This document shows positions 8,026-16,370 of a stretch of 25,532 nucleotides of DNA, piece by piece. The translations under genes and the position numbers were made by a program. Numbering within the stretch: position 1 is the first letter of the stretch; each line of letters begins with the position of its first letter. Source of the stretch: a virus; IMG/VR virus record IMGVR_UViG_3300028115_001464, positions 1-25,532 of that record; one strand, written 5' to 3'. Under the pieces are notes generated by a model. It had not been told where the DNA came from and did not search any database. It saw nothing but the letters and a program-made list of their open reading frames with translations.

Positions 8026-8879
8026 TTAACTTTTTCTTCAATCTTTTTGAGTAGTTGTTTGGATCTGACGTTAGAGGTGTGCTTCAGCATCACTTGGCTC
8101 TTAATCTTTTCTAAAATATTTGACTCATCAACATCTTCTTCATCTAGTATTTCAGACAAGAACTTTGATAAATTTTCTGAGTCTTGTATTTTCAGCGAAA
8201 CATCTTCTGAATTTAAAATGCTATCAAAGAAAATCTGACCACATAGATCTTTTGTTTTCCCGCACAATGTAATATTCTTATAATTTCTATATATTGGTTT
8301 CATTGTGACGGTGTTTACAAAGAAGTCAAAATCGGGATCTTTCTCATGACTAATTTTAATCTTATGGTATACTTCTTTTTTTGAACATAATTTTTGATAT
8401 TCTTCAGAGTTTTCAACGGCGAGAACAGCACTGTCAATATTAAATTTAGGTGTTGATATTTGAATTTCATCAATGTTAGCTGCTGGTAGAAGTTTAAACA
8501 GTTCGTGTTTTTTTGGTTTTACTGATTCCATGAAGTCATAAGCATTAGAAATCATAAACAAACAATTTATATTAAATTGATCTATAATGCTCTCTAATTT
8601 GTCTAAATCTTCTTGAGATTCCAAGCCGCTAATACTGAGAATTACTTTGATGTTTTTTTCTTGATTTGTTGATAGATACTTAACAATATCTTTGTTCATA
8701 AGCCCAAAGTGACAGATAAGAATGTCTGGCTCAGTTCTATCTAACATATCATATGCGCTGTAACGGTTTACCTCCCATAGTCCGCTCTGGTGATCTGACG
8801 GATGGCTATTGATTCCATTGCTTAGATAGTATGGCTCACTAGAAGTTGGGGTTGTATAATTTTGTATTAGAATTTTCAT
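8022..8879 (-). CDS. Divergent GT-B-like protein of unknown role
   Basis: 285 residues. The first 125 residues look like a Rossmann half-domain: MKILIQNYTTPTSSEPYYLSN, then ILICHFGLM, IKVILSISGLE and CLFMISNAYDF strand/helix pairs. This resembles the acceptor domain of GT4 enzymes that starts with a Gly/Ser-rich loop after strand 1. The second half keeps KNITLCGKTKDLCGQIFFDS but lacks the E-x7-E donor motif, so catalysis is doubtful. The last 60 residues are charged and probably helical. AAGGA lies 6 bases before the ATG, which overlaps the previous stop as ATGA. Confidence 0.55.
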   Translation of the reverse strand: MKILIQNYTTPTSSEPYYLSNGINSHPSDHQSGLWEVNRYSAYDMLDRTEPDILICHFGLMNKDIVKYLSTNQEKNIKVILSISGLESQEDLDKLESIIDQFNINCLFMISNAYDFMESVKPKKHELFKLLPAANIDEIQISTPKFNIDSAVLAVENSEEYQKLCSKKEVYHKIKISHEKDPDFDFFVNTVTMKPIYRNYKNITLCGKTKDLCGQIFFDSILNSEDVSLKIQDSENLSKFLSEILDEEDVDESNILEKIKSQVMLKHTSNVRSKQLLKKIEEKVK

Positions 8880-9607
8880 ACCGAGTCCTTTATACTTTTT
8901 AAGTTATTATATTTCTTTACTTGTCTTTCTAGATTTTTTATAACAGCTACTTCATAGTTTCTTGAGAAGTCATTTATGGCTTCAAATAAAAATTTTGTCT
9001 TATAGTTAATATTAGAAATTATTTCATAAAATTTATTTACTTCTCTTTCACCGCATAGATAAAAATTCTCAATCCAATAGTTATCTTTTAATCCAAGTGA
9101 AAGATTTTGCAATTTATAATTGTGGTTTATAGCTGAAATTTCAAACAGAGAATTAGAATTAGTATCTTGAGTTATGATTGAATTTTTAGTATAGTCAATC
9201 TGCGAGTAATTCTCTTTAGAAAGTATTGTATTACATTGCTGTATGAAGATCCTAGAATTATTAGTATTTCCCAAACATAGTCTAATACTTTCACAACAAT
9301 TAGTATTGTAATGTATCTGATTTTCAACAACTCTTACGTTATCAAATAATCCATCTTTAATGTGGCTATTTATTTTAAATGACTCAAACCCCGTACATAC
9401 GATTATTTCATAATTTACAAAACAAGACTTGATTGTTTCAATTTGTTTTTCCAGAATGGTCTTTTCACCAATCTTAATCATTGGGATTGGGCCATGAGAC
9501 TTCATTCTATATCCATGATTTTCAGCAAGAATTATAAAGGTTATAAACTCTTTTATATCCTTGCGTTGCCTATTTCTAGGGCTTGTTATACAGAATTTAT
9601 TTTTCAT
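8876..9607 (-). CDS. Nucleotidyltransferase-like protein (degenerate NTP_transferase fold)
   Basis: 243 residues. Residues 24-75 follow the sugar-1-phosphate nucleotidyltransferase pattern: FIILAENHGYRM, PIPMIKIGEKTILEKQI, then YEIIVCTGFE. The canonical signature LAAGxGxRL is altered to LAENHGYRM, and the usual GDxxF metal motif is replaced by IFIQQCNTIL, so it may bind rather than activate sugars. It is very rich in Asn, Ile and Lys. No ribosome site is visible before the ATG, and the 11-base overlap with the upstream gene suggests coupled translation. Confidence 0.55.
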   Translation of the reverse strand: MKNKFCITSPRNRQRKDIKEFITFIILAENHGYRMKSHGPIPMIKIGEKTILEKQIETIKSCFVNYEIIVCTGFESFKINSHIKDGLFDNVRVVENQIHYNTNCCESIRLCLGNTNNSRIFIQQCNTILSKENYSQIDYTKNSIITQDTNSNSLFEISAINHNYKLQNLSLGLKDNYWIENFYLCGEREVNKFYEIISNINYKTKFLFEAINDFSRNYEVAVIKNLERQVKKYNNLKSIKDSV

Positions 9608-10331
9608 TGATATTTTTATAAAATTGAGATCCTTTAATCATCTTTCTAATATCTGATTCCATCATATCGTAATTATTGAAATCTAGATAACGAGATTTAA
9701 CAATTTTTGAGGATATGGTGAGGTTTCCGCTTGAATCTTCAAACACAAGTATCTTTTCTAAATCTTTATTTATAGAAGCGTTTATATTACTTAAATAGTT
9801 TTTGTCTATTGTAGAACCCGCTTTGAGTTGCATGAGATAATTAGACTTTGATAGATATTTAAACGAATCAAAGTCTTTGATGTGTTGAACATTATTAAAA
9901 TTGAATACAACTTTATTATTAATATCTTCTGCTTTTAATTGATGAGAAAGCAATACAAATTTTGATACTTCTTCTTTTTTTGCGGTACACTGTACTACTA
10001 CGGCAAATTTGTTCTTAGGGTAGTCAATATTTTTTATAGAATCAATTGACTTTTGCATGTCCTCAAGGCTATCTTTTACAACAAGCACGATACCAACAGA
10101 TGGATAAATATTTAGCAGGTCTTCTTCAAGTGAAGAGTCTTTATTGTTATTTAGATTGCAAACTCTACTTATACTGTAAAATTTACCTTCTTCATTTATC
10201 TCTGCTTGTTGGTTTTCTTTAAACTTATCTAGTCTATTCGCAGAGCATCCTACTTGAATATTTTCTACTATAGCATACTTACACCCTTCACAGGAAGTTG
10301 TTATACTAAGATCTGACTGCTGAGATTTCAT
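9597..10331 (-). CDS. GT2-like protein with N-terminal cysteine cluster
   Basis: 244 residues from the ATG at 10331; an ATG at 10343 would add four residues but has no ribosome site. Near the N-terminus there is a cysteine cluster (CEGCKYAI ... VGC ... VCN) that could hold a metal. Then YPSVGIVLVVKDSLEDM and NIDYPKNKFAVVVQC follow the opening strands of a GT2 domain, and SNYLMQLKAGSTID sits where the DXD would be, with the acidic pair replaced. Residues that define an active GT2 are therefore not evident. It overlaps the upstream methyltransferase-like gene by about 26 bases and is rich in Asn/Lys/Ile like its neighbour. Confidence 0.5.
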   Translation of the reverse strand: MKSQQSDLSITTSCEGCKYAIVENIQVGCSANRLDKFKENQQAEINEEGKFYSISRVCNLNNNKDSSLEEDLLNIYPSVGIVLVVKDSLEDMQKSIDSIKNIDYPKNKFAVVVQCTAKKEEVSKFVLLSHQLKAEDINNKVVFNFNNVQHIKDFDSFKYLSKSNYLMQLKAGSTIDKNYLSNINASINKDLEKILVFEDSSGNLTISSKIVKSRYLDFNNYDMMESDIRKMIKGSQFYKNINEK

Positions 10332-10731
10332 ATCTAAATCCATTCATTTTAGAGTGTACGACGGTGAGGTTTAAAGATTTTACAATGTTTTCTGCTGATG
10401 CGAGATTCATCATAGACTTTACCTTTGAAACACAATCTCTTGCGCTTGATTCATCTATAACATTGTTTGTTACATTCTTGCAGAACATTCTTAAATCAAT
10501 TCCACCCACCACAATCCTACCATTAACTCTTAGTTTATTTGTTATAGCCATCAGGTTTTCACCTAAAGCTTCTGGTTCAGAGTCATCTATAATATTTTGA
10601 GCAATGATTAATTCGCACTCATTGTCGGAGAACTCTTGTAGCTTTTGTGTCAGTGGGACATAATCCATTTTAACATAATTAAATCCACCGATAGGTGCTT
10701 CATCTTTCGTAAGAATTTGTAATTTTGTCAT
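10306..10731 (-). CDS. Short methyltransferase-like protein without a SAM-binding glycine loop
   Basis: 141 residues. The centre follows the second half of a class I SAM methyltransferase: ECELIIAQNIIDD (strand 4 region), LMAITNKLRVNGRIVVGG (strand 5) and a C-terminal FRYEISAVRS strand. The first part that normally carries GxGxG is missing, so the protein either lost SAM binding or works with a partner. It lies between GT genes with AGGAA 5 bases before its ATG. Its gene-neighbour order (methyltransferase-like, GT2-like, nucleotidyltransferase-like, GT-B-like) is a run of incomplete or divergent domains. Confidence 0.5.
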   Translation of the reverse strand: MTKLQILTKDEAPIGGFNYVKMDYVPLTQKLQEFSDNECELIIAQNIIDDSEPEALGENLMAITNKLRVNGRIVVGGIDLRMFCKNVTNNVIDESSARDCVSKVKSMMNLASAENIVKSLNLTVVHSKMNGFRYEISAVRS

Positions 10732-10738
10732 TTTATTC

Positions 10739-11725
10739 CTATAGTATAGAAGATTGATAAATCTGATTAAAAATCGTATTCCATTTTTCCGTAAAGTTTT
10801 CAGTTGTAAATCTACTTAACACTGTAGACCTAGCAGCTTTACCCATTTCTACTGCCATCTCTGGATTATTTAGTAGCTGTTCTACATATCCACGTAGTTC
10901 TTGTTCATCGTTTGATATAAAACCATTTTTCCCATGTTCAATAATTTTTGGTATTTCACATGTAGCGGTACTGACAATCGCACAACCACAAGACATGGCC
11001 TCTAATAGAGCCGTAGGGAGCGGACTGAAGGTAGACGTATTAAGGAATACCGATGAAGACTGATATCCCTTTACAAGCTCTTGAACCGAACTAGCGGCTT
11101 CAGAAAGACCCGGAGTATTTCCAATAACTTTCACTGGAAGCCCCTTTGTAATTCTTTGCCACCCAGAAAAGTTAAGACAATAATCTCTATTAATAAAATC
11201 GTTAGCTACGCTCAATACAACGTTGTCTCTTTTCTCTTCGCTAGAACAAAATGTTTCTGAGTCAACATTATGTGGAGCAACAATTCCATCACTAGAAAAT
11301 CCCCAAGCATCTTTATTATACTCTGTATTAAATATGTTTAGGTGTCCTTTTATGGATTTTAAATAATTAACTTGCTCATTTGTCATATTTGGCGTAGGTA
11401 CTGTATGCTCCATGCAAATTATTGGCAATTTAAAGGTTTTAGAAATATCAAACGCAATTTGCAGTTGACCAAATTTACTTTGAGCTAAAATAAAGTCTAA
11501 ATCAAGACCTTGAGGAATAGTATTTTCTGGTAAGATGTAATAGTTACTTGGTATTTTTGCGTAGTTTTCGTCCCACTTCTTACCTTTATTGTGATCGAAA
11601 CAATAAAAATTGTGACCCGTTAGACATAAATCTGATTCGTATCTTTCATGCGTAGCAAAGGTTAAGATATTATATTTATCCTTTTTGCTTAATTTAGATA
11701 AAATCTGTAGCGTTTGATTACTCAT
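10739..11725 (-). CDS. GT4 glycosyltransferase
   Basis: 328 residues. The C-terminal donor domain is clear: NVVLSVANDF (start of the second Rossmann domain), LPVKVIGNTPG, a SSVFLNTSTFSPLPTALLE run and EAMSCGCAIVSTATCEIPKII, followed by HGKNGFI and RSTVLSRFTTENF. These are the E-x7-E and GNGF-type elements of GT4. The N-terminal acceptor domain is shortened and lacks the usual glycine-rich loop near residue 15. GGGAG lies about 7 bases before the ATG, inside the end of the upstream GT gene, and the two genes overlap by 8 bases. Confidence 0.85.
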   Translation of the reverse strand: MSNQTLQILSKLSKKDKYNILTFATHERYESDLCLTGHNFYCFDHNKGKKWDENYAKIPSNYYILPENTIPQGLDLDFILAQSKFGQLQIAFDISKTFKLPIICMEHTVPTPNMTNEQVNYLKSIKGHLNIFNTEYNKDAWGFSSDGIVAPHNVDSETFCSSEEKRDNVVLSVANDFINRDYCLNFSGWQRITKGLPVKVIGNTPGLSEAASSVQELVKGYQSSSVFLNTSTFSPLPTALLEAMSCGCAIVSTATCEIPKIIEHGKNGFISNDEQELRGYVEQLLNNPEMAVEMGKAARSTVLSRFTTENFTEKWNTIFNQIYQSSIL

Positions 11726-12857
11726 TTATCGCTCCCTTCATTAGTTCTGCAACGTTTTTATAGGAGAATTGTTCTGCTCTCTTCAGTCCAGCAGCCTGAT
11801 TCCTAGACTTATAGGAAATACTATCCTTTTTCCAAGAGTTATACAGTCTTCTCATTTGTTCTTTAATATCTTTCTCTGACGGCTGAAACCAATACTCCCT
11901 TCCGGTAAAGAGGTCTTGAAATGCTGCATCATCACATCTACAGATAGTTGAAACTCCATTAGCCAAGAATCCAGTTCTCCAATCATTCCTATCAATAAAA
12001 TCTCTAGGTCCACCAAAATTAGAGCAGATTGGAGTGTTGCCAAAGCACATTGCTTCAAATGATGGGATAGACCAAGCTTCTCCGTGAGACGGACATATGA
12101 AACAATCGCAATACTGATGTAGCGCGTATAACTCTTCTTCTTTAATTTTAGAAGGCACTATAACTGGTCTTTTGTAGTCTGTCGAATTTCTATATAGACG
12201 CACATCTTTTTGGACTTTCGCAGATAGATTATTAACTAGCTCTTCCATCATTTTTGGATCGTGACCAAATTTACTAACTTTAAGTATTAGAGCTACATCT
12301 TCTGAAGATTCAAATTCTGAATAAAAACAAGCAAGAATAGACTCAAGATTTTTTCTCTTATTTACATCTCCAATATAGTAAAATTTGAATTTACCCTCTA
12401 CGTTGGGTACTTTTATGTCGCCATATCTCCGTTTATATTTTTCTAATTCAAAAGTATGTGGAATCACTTTAACCGGGATGCCGATTTCATCTTCAATTAA
12501 AGAATTTTTAAGTTGTTCATTTGGAACCCATACCTCATCCATCATTTTAAGGTTTTCTAACCAAGCGAGACCTTTAATACTGGTTGATTCGGAAGCAAAA
12601 AAAGCAATATTCTTTTTAAGCTTGTTATATTTAACAAGATAGTGCGGTAGAACATGTTGAATACAAATATCACAATCAGAAGAATCTTTCTTCTCTAGCG
12701 CTAGAAGTCTGCTATCAACATCTTCTTTGTCACTAGTCAAAGTAACATTTCTGCAAACAACATCAACACCATTTTTGTCTAAGGCTAGTATATAGTCGGT
12801 TGCAGCCTGAGACCAGCCACCAAATTCCTTGTAATGTCCTATGTATAATATTTTCAT
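11718..12857 (-). CDS. GT4 glycosyltransferase
   Basis: 379 residues, the normal length for GT4. It starts MKILYIGHYKEFGGWSQAA with the G-G-x-S/A loop of strand 1. It contains FKFYYIGDVNKRKN (second domain start), CDCFICPSHGEAWSIP and SFEAMCFGNTPICSNFGGP, with the E-x7-E pair and a glycine-rich donor loop. It is probably a cytoplasmic enzyme adding a hexose to a growing glycan. The ribosome site is weak (AGGA about 12 bases upstream, at the stop of the FkbM gene). Its end overlaps the next GT4 gene by 8 bases. Confidence 0.88.
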   Translation of the reverse strand: MKILYIGHYKEFGGWSQAATDYILALDKNGVDVVCRNVTLTSDKEDVDSRLLALEKKDSSDCDICIQHVLPHYLVKYNKLKKNIAFFASESTSIKGLAWLENLKMMDEVWVPNEQLKNSLIEDEIGIPVKVIPHTFELEKYKRRYGDIKVPNVEGKFKFYYIGDVNKRKNLESILACFYSEFESSEDVALILKVSKFGHDPKMMEELVNNLSAKVQKDVRLYRNSTDYKRPVIVPSKIKEEELYALHQYCDCFICPSHGEAWSIPSFEAMCFGNTPICSNFGGPRDFIDRNDWRTGFLANGVSTICRCDDAAFQDLFTGREYWFQPSEKDIKEQMRRLYNSWKKDSISYKSRNQAAGLKRAEQFSYKNVAELMKGAINE

Positions 12858-12865
12858 AAAATTAT

Positions 12866-13531
12866 TTATCCTAAGTTATTGTTTTTGTAAAGAATATCTT
12901 CTTGCCATCCTTTTAAATTAGGATTATTTTGATTTGAAAAATTATTATCTTTTAAAAAGCTGTTTAATTCTTCAAACATAACTTGACCAGAATAGATTTC
13001 TTTATATGTTACTTCAGTATATATATATTTAACATTTTTCAGGTAGTCACCAAGACCTTTAAGTGCTAACATCTCAGCGCCTTGAAGATCCATCCATATA
13101 ATGTCTACGTTTTCAACGCCATGTTTTTGCATTACACTGTCTAACCTATGACAATTTACGTTTATTTTGTATTGAGGAAGGCTTTCCGCAGTATAAGTTC
13201 CATTGTGTTGGAACATGGATGACGCTCCCGGATTTCCGTCTGCGTGAACTGTTTCATTTTTTTCTTGGTCTATAGGATAAAAATCAACTGTGCCGTCATA
13301 GTCGCATACAGCACCTTCTATTAACTTCACCCTGTCTCCAACTTTGTAATTTTTTATATTGTTTTTACAAATATCTAACGTGTTTGGATTGCACTCAAAA
13401 GAATATATATTAGAGTTTGGGAAAGCATAATACAACTCTATGCTTTGCATACAATCTCTAGCTCCAACATCCAGTATATTGTACTTTAAATTTCTATTTA
13501 AGTCTATATTGTAAATTAGATTTTCAATCAT
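12866..13531 (-). CDS. FkbM-family SAM-dependent methyltransferase
   Basis: 221 residues. NILDVGARDCMQSIEL is the SAM-binding loop, IYSFECNPNTLDICKNNI is the second strand with the ribose-binding Glu, and VKLIEGAVCDYDGTVDFY and VDIIWMDLQGAEMLALKG are the FkbM signatures. Such enzymes O-methylate sugars in polysaccharide and antibiotic pathways, so a hydroxyl of the glycan built here is the likely target. GAGGAAAATA precedes the ATG. It is separated from the upstream gene by 36 bases with no promoter-like sequence. Confidence 0.88.
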   Translation of the reverse strand: MIENLIYNIDLNRNLKYNILDVGARDCMQSIELYYAFPNSNIYSFECNPNTLDICKNNIKNYKVGDRVKLIEGAVCDYDGTVDFYPIDQEKNETVHADGNPGASSMFQHNGTYTAESLPQYKINVNCHRLDSVMQKHGVENVDIIWMDLQGAEMLALKGLGDYLKNVKYIYTEVTYKEIYSGQVMFEELNSFLKDNNFSNQNNPNLKGWQEDILYKNNNLG

Positions 13532-13567
13532 TATTTTCCTCTAGTTTGAGTTCTGTTTTTTATTGGT

Positions 13568-14299
13568 TTAGCAATTAACTTTAGTTAAACAGCTTGCATG
13601 ATAGTAGCTTACAGATTTAAGCTCGCAGTATTCTGATTTATCAAATCCGTAATATAACGCTTCCCCCCACAGCATATGGTCTCCCCATCTATAAATATAG
13701 ATACCTTGAGATTCATTTACCTTGTCTATAAAATATTTAACGGTATCGTTTCCTCTAATTTTATTTAGATCCCAAGCAACGAGATTAGTATACGGGCCGC
13801 CTATCTCCTGCCTTGGTTGATCTGGAAAAATCTTTTTACAGAAGTCACTAAGCCCGTAAACATTGAACCAATCGTCTCCGCACCATTTTCCATAGACGCA
13901 AACTTTTTCATCAAGGGCATCAAAAATATGATCTAAGTCTGAATAAATAGTGCAGTCTTCGTCAATTCTCAGTAATTGGTCATAGCTTTTAACATAATCT
14001 AGAAATCCAGAGAACCAGAAGTTACACATATGCCTATAGTTCCAACCCCAAGGTCTTGTTGGTTCAAATATTGCATGGTTTCTAGGTTCAAATTTAGGTA
14101 TAGTTATGAACTGTAACGGAATCTTAGTTTTAGATTGTATATATTCTTGTTGATCTTCACTAATGTTTCCTTCGTTGAACACAAGAAAGTCGTAATCTCT
14201 CTGTATGTTCTCTTCTATGGAATTGTTTCTTTGAATAAAAGAATCATATTCATCTATGTTTTTATAACCTCTTGTTAATAATGCTATAGCTCTTTTCAT
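13568..14299 (-). CDS. GT15 (Kre2/Mnt1-like) glycosyltransferase
   Basis: 243 residues. The motifs follow the fungal alpha-1,2-mannosyltransferase family GT15 in order: WNYRHMCNFWFSGFL (86-100), YDQLLRIDEDCTIYSDLD (106-123, with the acidic DED at the EPD metal position), YTNLVAWDLNKIR (170-182) and YIYRWGDHMLWGEALYYG (201-218), where RWGD holds the catalytic-region Asp. Fungal members have an N-terminal membrane anchor and are about 400 residues; this one has no anchor and starts with the catalytic domain, so it should be cytosolic. GDP-mannose is the likely donor by family. It overlaps the upstream GT4 gene as ATGA, with AGGAA before the ATG. Confidence 0.8.
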   Translation of the reverse strand: MKRAIALLTRGYKNIDEYDSFIQRNNSIEENIQRDYDFLVFNEGNISEDQQEYIQSKTKIPLQFITIPKFEPRNHAIFEPTRPWGWNYRHMCNFWFSGFLDYVKSYDQLLRIDEDCTIYSDLDHIFDALDEKVCVYGKWCGDDWFNVYGLSDFCKKIFPDQPRQEIGGPYTNLVAWDLNKIRGNDTVKYFIDKVNESQGIYIYRWGDHMLWGEALYYGFDKSEYCELKSVSYYHASCLTKVNC

Positions 14300-15981
14300 T
14301 TAGAATTTCCTGCAATTTGGTTAATTCTTTGAACTCTGAGATTTTCCCAATAGTTTCTTTTTTCACACATTCCTCTTAGCTGTTGATATGCAATATCAAG
14401 GTCGAACGGATTCCTAAAACCCTGAGAGTCAAATATTTGACTACTCTCGTTGAAGTACATACCGCCAGTTGAGGATGTTGATTGTCTATACAACAAATCT
14501 CTTGTTAGTCTAGATTCAAAAAACGTATTAAGTTTGGAGCTATCTCCAAGAACATTAACAATTAACCATCTTGCGAGGTCTTTGTGTCTAACATTATCTT
14601 TCAGGTCTGGCTTTGGTGCTGGTTCTATAATTTTTGGTTCAGAACCCCACCCTTGCTGGAACTCAATTGGGTCAGTTTCATCAAAGTATTTCTCCCATCG
14701 AGCGCCACTTAAATGCCACTGATAGTGTTTTTCAAAGTTTTCTCTAGTCCTTTTACCCATAGCCACTCTATCTTCTTCATTCATTTTTTCAAAGAAGTGT
14801 AAGAAAATTTCTGAAGCATATTCATTATCTGGTACTGCTCTAAGACATCCTGTTTCCAGTTCTTTGTATAAAGCTGCTGGCGTGATAGTGAACCCTTCTA
14901 GCTTCCTTAAAACACTTTCCATAGCGGAATAATCAGTTCCGCACACGGGAACCCCACACGCCGCAGCTTCTACTTGAGGGAGTCCGAATCCCTCGCAGTT
15001 TGCATATTGAGTATAAAGATCAAAACAGTTCATAACTTTTGCTAAATCTTCATAGCTCAAACCATTTTTAACGTTTGAAAGAGTTGACCCCCACTTCCCT
15101 GTATAGGGAGATTGAGCAATTGCGCCTTTAAATTTTGATGAGAATGGCTTTTTAGTCTCTGGGCAAATGTATGTGAATAGTACATTTGAGGCAATTCCAT
15201 ATTGGTTTAGTAGCTCTGGTATATCCCAACCAAGGTCTGGATAAGATGTATGACAGTAGAGATAATATTTCTTACTCTTTGATTTATTTAAGAACTTTTT
15301 AAATGCTTCAAATAAATCAGGATATAGTTTACGGCGTTGATTGCGCATAACAGTGCCGATAATTTTATACTCTGGGTCAATTCCCATAGCTAACTTGTGA
15401 GCATTTTTATTATCTATTGGAGCATAAGCTGCGTGAGCAGATGGTGGCGCACTTCCTAGATAATTAATTTTACCGCCAGACTGATCTTTTAAGACTCCAC
15501 CAGCCCAATCAGAATATGTTAGACATCCATCTGCACCAGCATACGTGGCAATCCACTGTCTAGCTTGAGGTCTTGCGTCAACAGTAGGCATTACAACCCA
15601 CTTAAAATATGGTCTAAATGGAGACCGTTCTGCAAAGTCAAGCATCCAAAAATCACGAATATCACAAACAAAATCTGGTAAAAAATCCAAACAAACATTT
15701 TCAAATATCCATTCCCCAAATTGGTTGCTTGGTGAGCTTTGATACTTTTGTATTTCTTCTTGGCTCGCTTTTGGTTCATTGTGCATATTTGGCGCTACAC
15801 CATAATATTTCCAAGGAATGTTTGCTGCCCTAGAGTCATTTCTTTCTCCGTAAGAAGACATTTCAGCAATTTCGTATTTACCAGTACTATGCAAATAGTT
15901 TAAGATTTCTCTAGTGTATGTAGCATATCCGGTGTTAAGAAATGTAGCTTCGCTACAGAATAGAATTCTTTTCTTTCTCAT
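14296..15981 (-). CDS. Large GT4 glycosyltransferase with extra C-terminal domain
   Basis: 561 residues. The GT-B part spans about 1-430: ILFCSEATFLNTGYATYTR (strand 1 with the acceptor loop), KIIGTVMRNQRRKLYPDLFE (donor domain with R-x-x-R-K) and YANCEGFGLPQVEAAACGVP, whose E-x7-E is the GT4 donor site. After residue 440 a further 120 residues (PAPKPDLKDNVRHKDLARW, then LTRDLLYRQSTSSTGGMYF) match no fold I know; they could be a docking domain. The gene follows ssb by a single base and probably shares its promoter. Confidence 0.85.
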   Translation of the reverse strand: MRKKRILFCSEATFLNTGYATYTREILNYLHSTGKYEIAEMSSYGERNDSRAANIPWKYYGVAPNMHNEPKASQEEIQKYQSSPSNQFGEWIFENVCLDFLPDFVCDIRDFWMLDFAERSPFRPYFKWVVMPTVDARPQARQWIATYAGADGCLTYSDWAGGVLKDQSGGKINYLGSAPPSAHAAYAPIDNKNAHKLAMGIDPEYKIIGTVMRNQRRKLYPDLFEAFKKFLNKSKSKKYYLYCHTSYPDLGWDIPELLNQYGIASNVLFTYICPETKKPFSSKFKGAIAQSPYTGKWGSTLSNVKNGLSYEDLAKVMNCFDLYTQYANCEGFGLPQVEAAACGVPVCGTDYSAMESVLRKLEGFTITPAALYKELETGCLRAVPDNEYASEIFLHFFEKMNEEDRVAMGKRTRENFEKHYQWHLSGARWEKYFDETDPIEFQQGWGSEPKIIEPAPKPDLKDNVRHKDLARWLIVNVLGDSSKLNTFFESRLTRDLLYRQSTSSTGGMYFNESSQIFDSQGFRNPFDLDIAYQQLRGMCEKRNYWENLRVQRINQIAGNSK

Positions 15982-15982
15982 T

Positions 15983-16309
15983 TTATTCCTTTTCTAAGCA
16001 CCCAAAGTCAAATTCGTTAATTCTAAATACAATATCATCAGTAGCATCTGTTTTCATGACACCATTTCTAGCAGAAGCATAGACGGTCATTTTAGTTCCT
16101 TTCTTGCCGAGCTTGGCGATTGTTTCTGCTCCAGATGCCCATGCTTGTAGAGTGATGGTCGTGGGAACTTTCTTTTTTTCTCCGCGCTTGTTCTTACGAT
16201 ACTCGTAAGTGACCAATTTGACAGTACAGCAGCTAGCTCCACCGTCTGCTTCCCCCGTTTCAATCTGTGGGTCATGTAATAGATACCCAGTAAAAGTACA
16301 ATTATTCAT
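15983..16309 (-). CDS. ssb: Single-stranded DNA-binding protein, OB fold
   Basis: 108 residues from the ATG at 16309, which has AGGAGA about 5 bases upstream; an upstream ATG at 16336 would add nine residues but has no ribosome site and lies too near the promoter. NNCTFTGYLLHDPQIE is the first OB strand as in bacterial SSB (N-x-V/x-L-I/x-G-x-L). SCCTVKLVTYEYRKNKRG is the second strand and basic loop, and TTITLQAWASGAETIAKLGKKG matches the W-x-x-x-A-E-x-x-x-x-x-x-K-G core. There is no acidic DDDIPF tail. It should coat single strands during viral replication and follows the polymerase genes. Confidence 0.88.
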   Translation of the reverse strand: MNNCTFTGYLLHDPQIETGEADGGASCCTVKLVTYEYRKNKRGEKKKVPTTITLQAWASGAETIAKLGKKGTKMTVYASARNGVMKTDATDDIVFRINEFDFGCLEKE

Positions 16310-16341
16310 CAATTTCTCCTGTGTAAAATGTCTCACTCTAT

Positions 16342-16370
16342 ATTATAGCAGCAAGATAATAAAAAAACAA
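16342..16370 (-). promoter_or_regulatory. Predicted sigma70-type promoter upstream of ssb
   Basis: On the minus strand: TTGTTT (16370-16365), a 17-base spacer, TATAAT (16347-16342). The core CTATAATATA at 16348-16339 is identical to the one upstream of the polymerase gene. It sits in a 61-base gap immediately after the stop of the polymerase C-part, one of the few gaps in the window. It would drive ssb and the glycan genes downstream. Confidence 0.5.
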
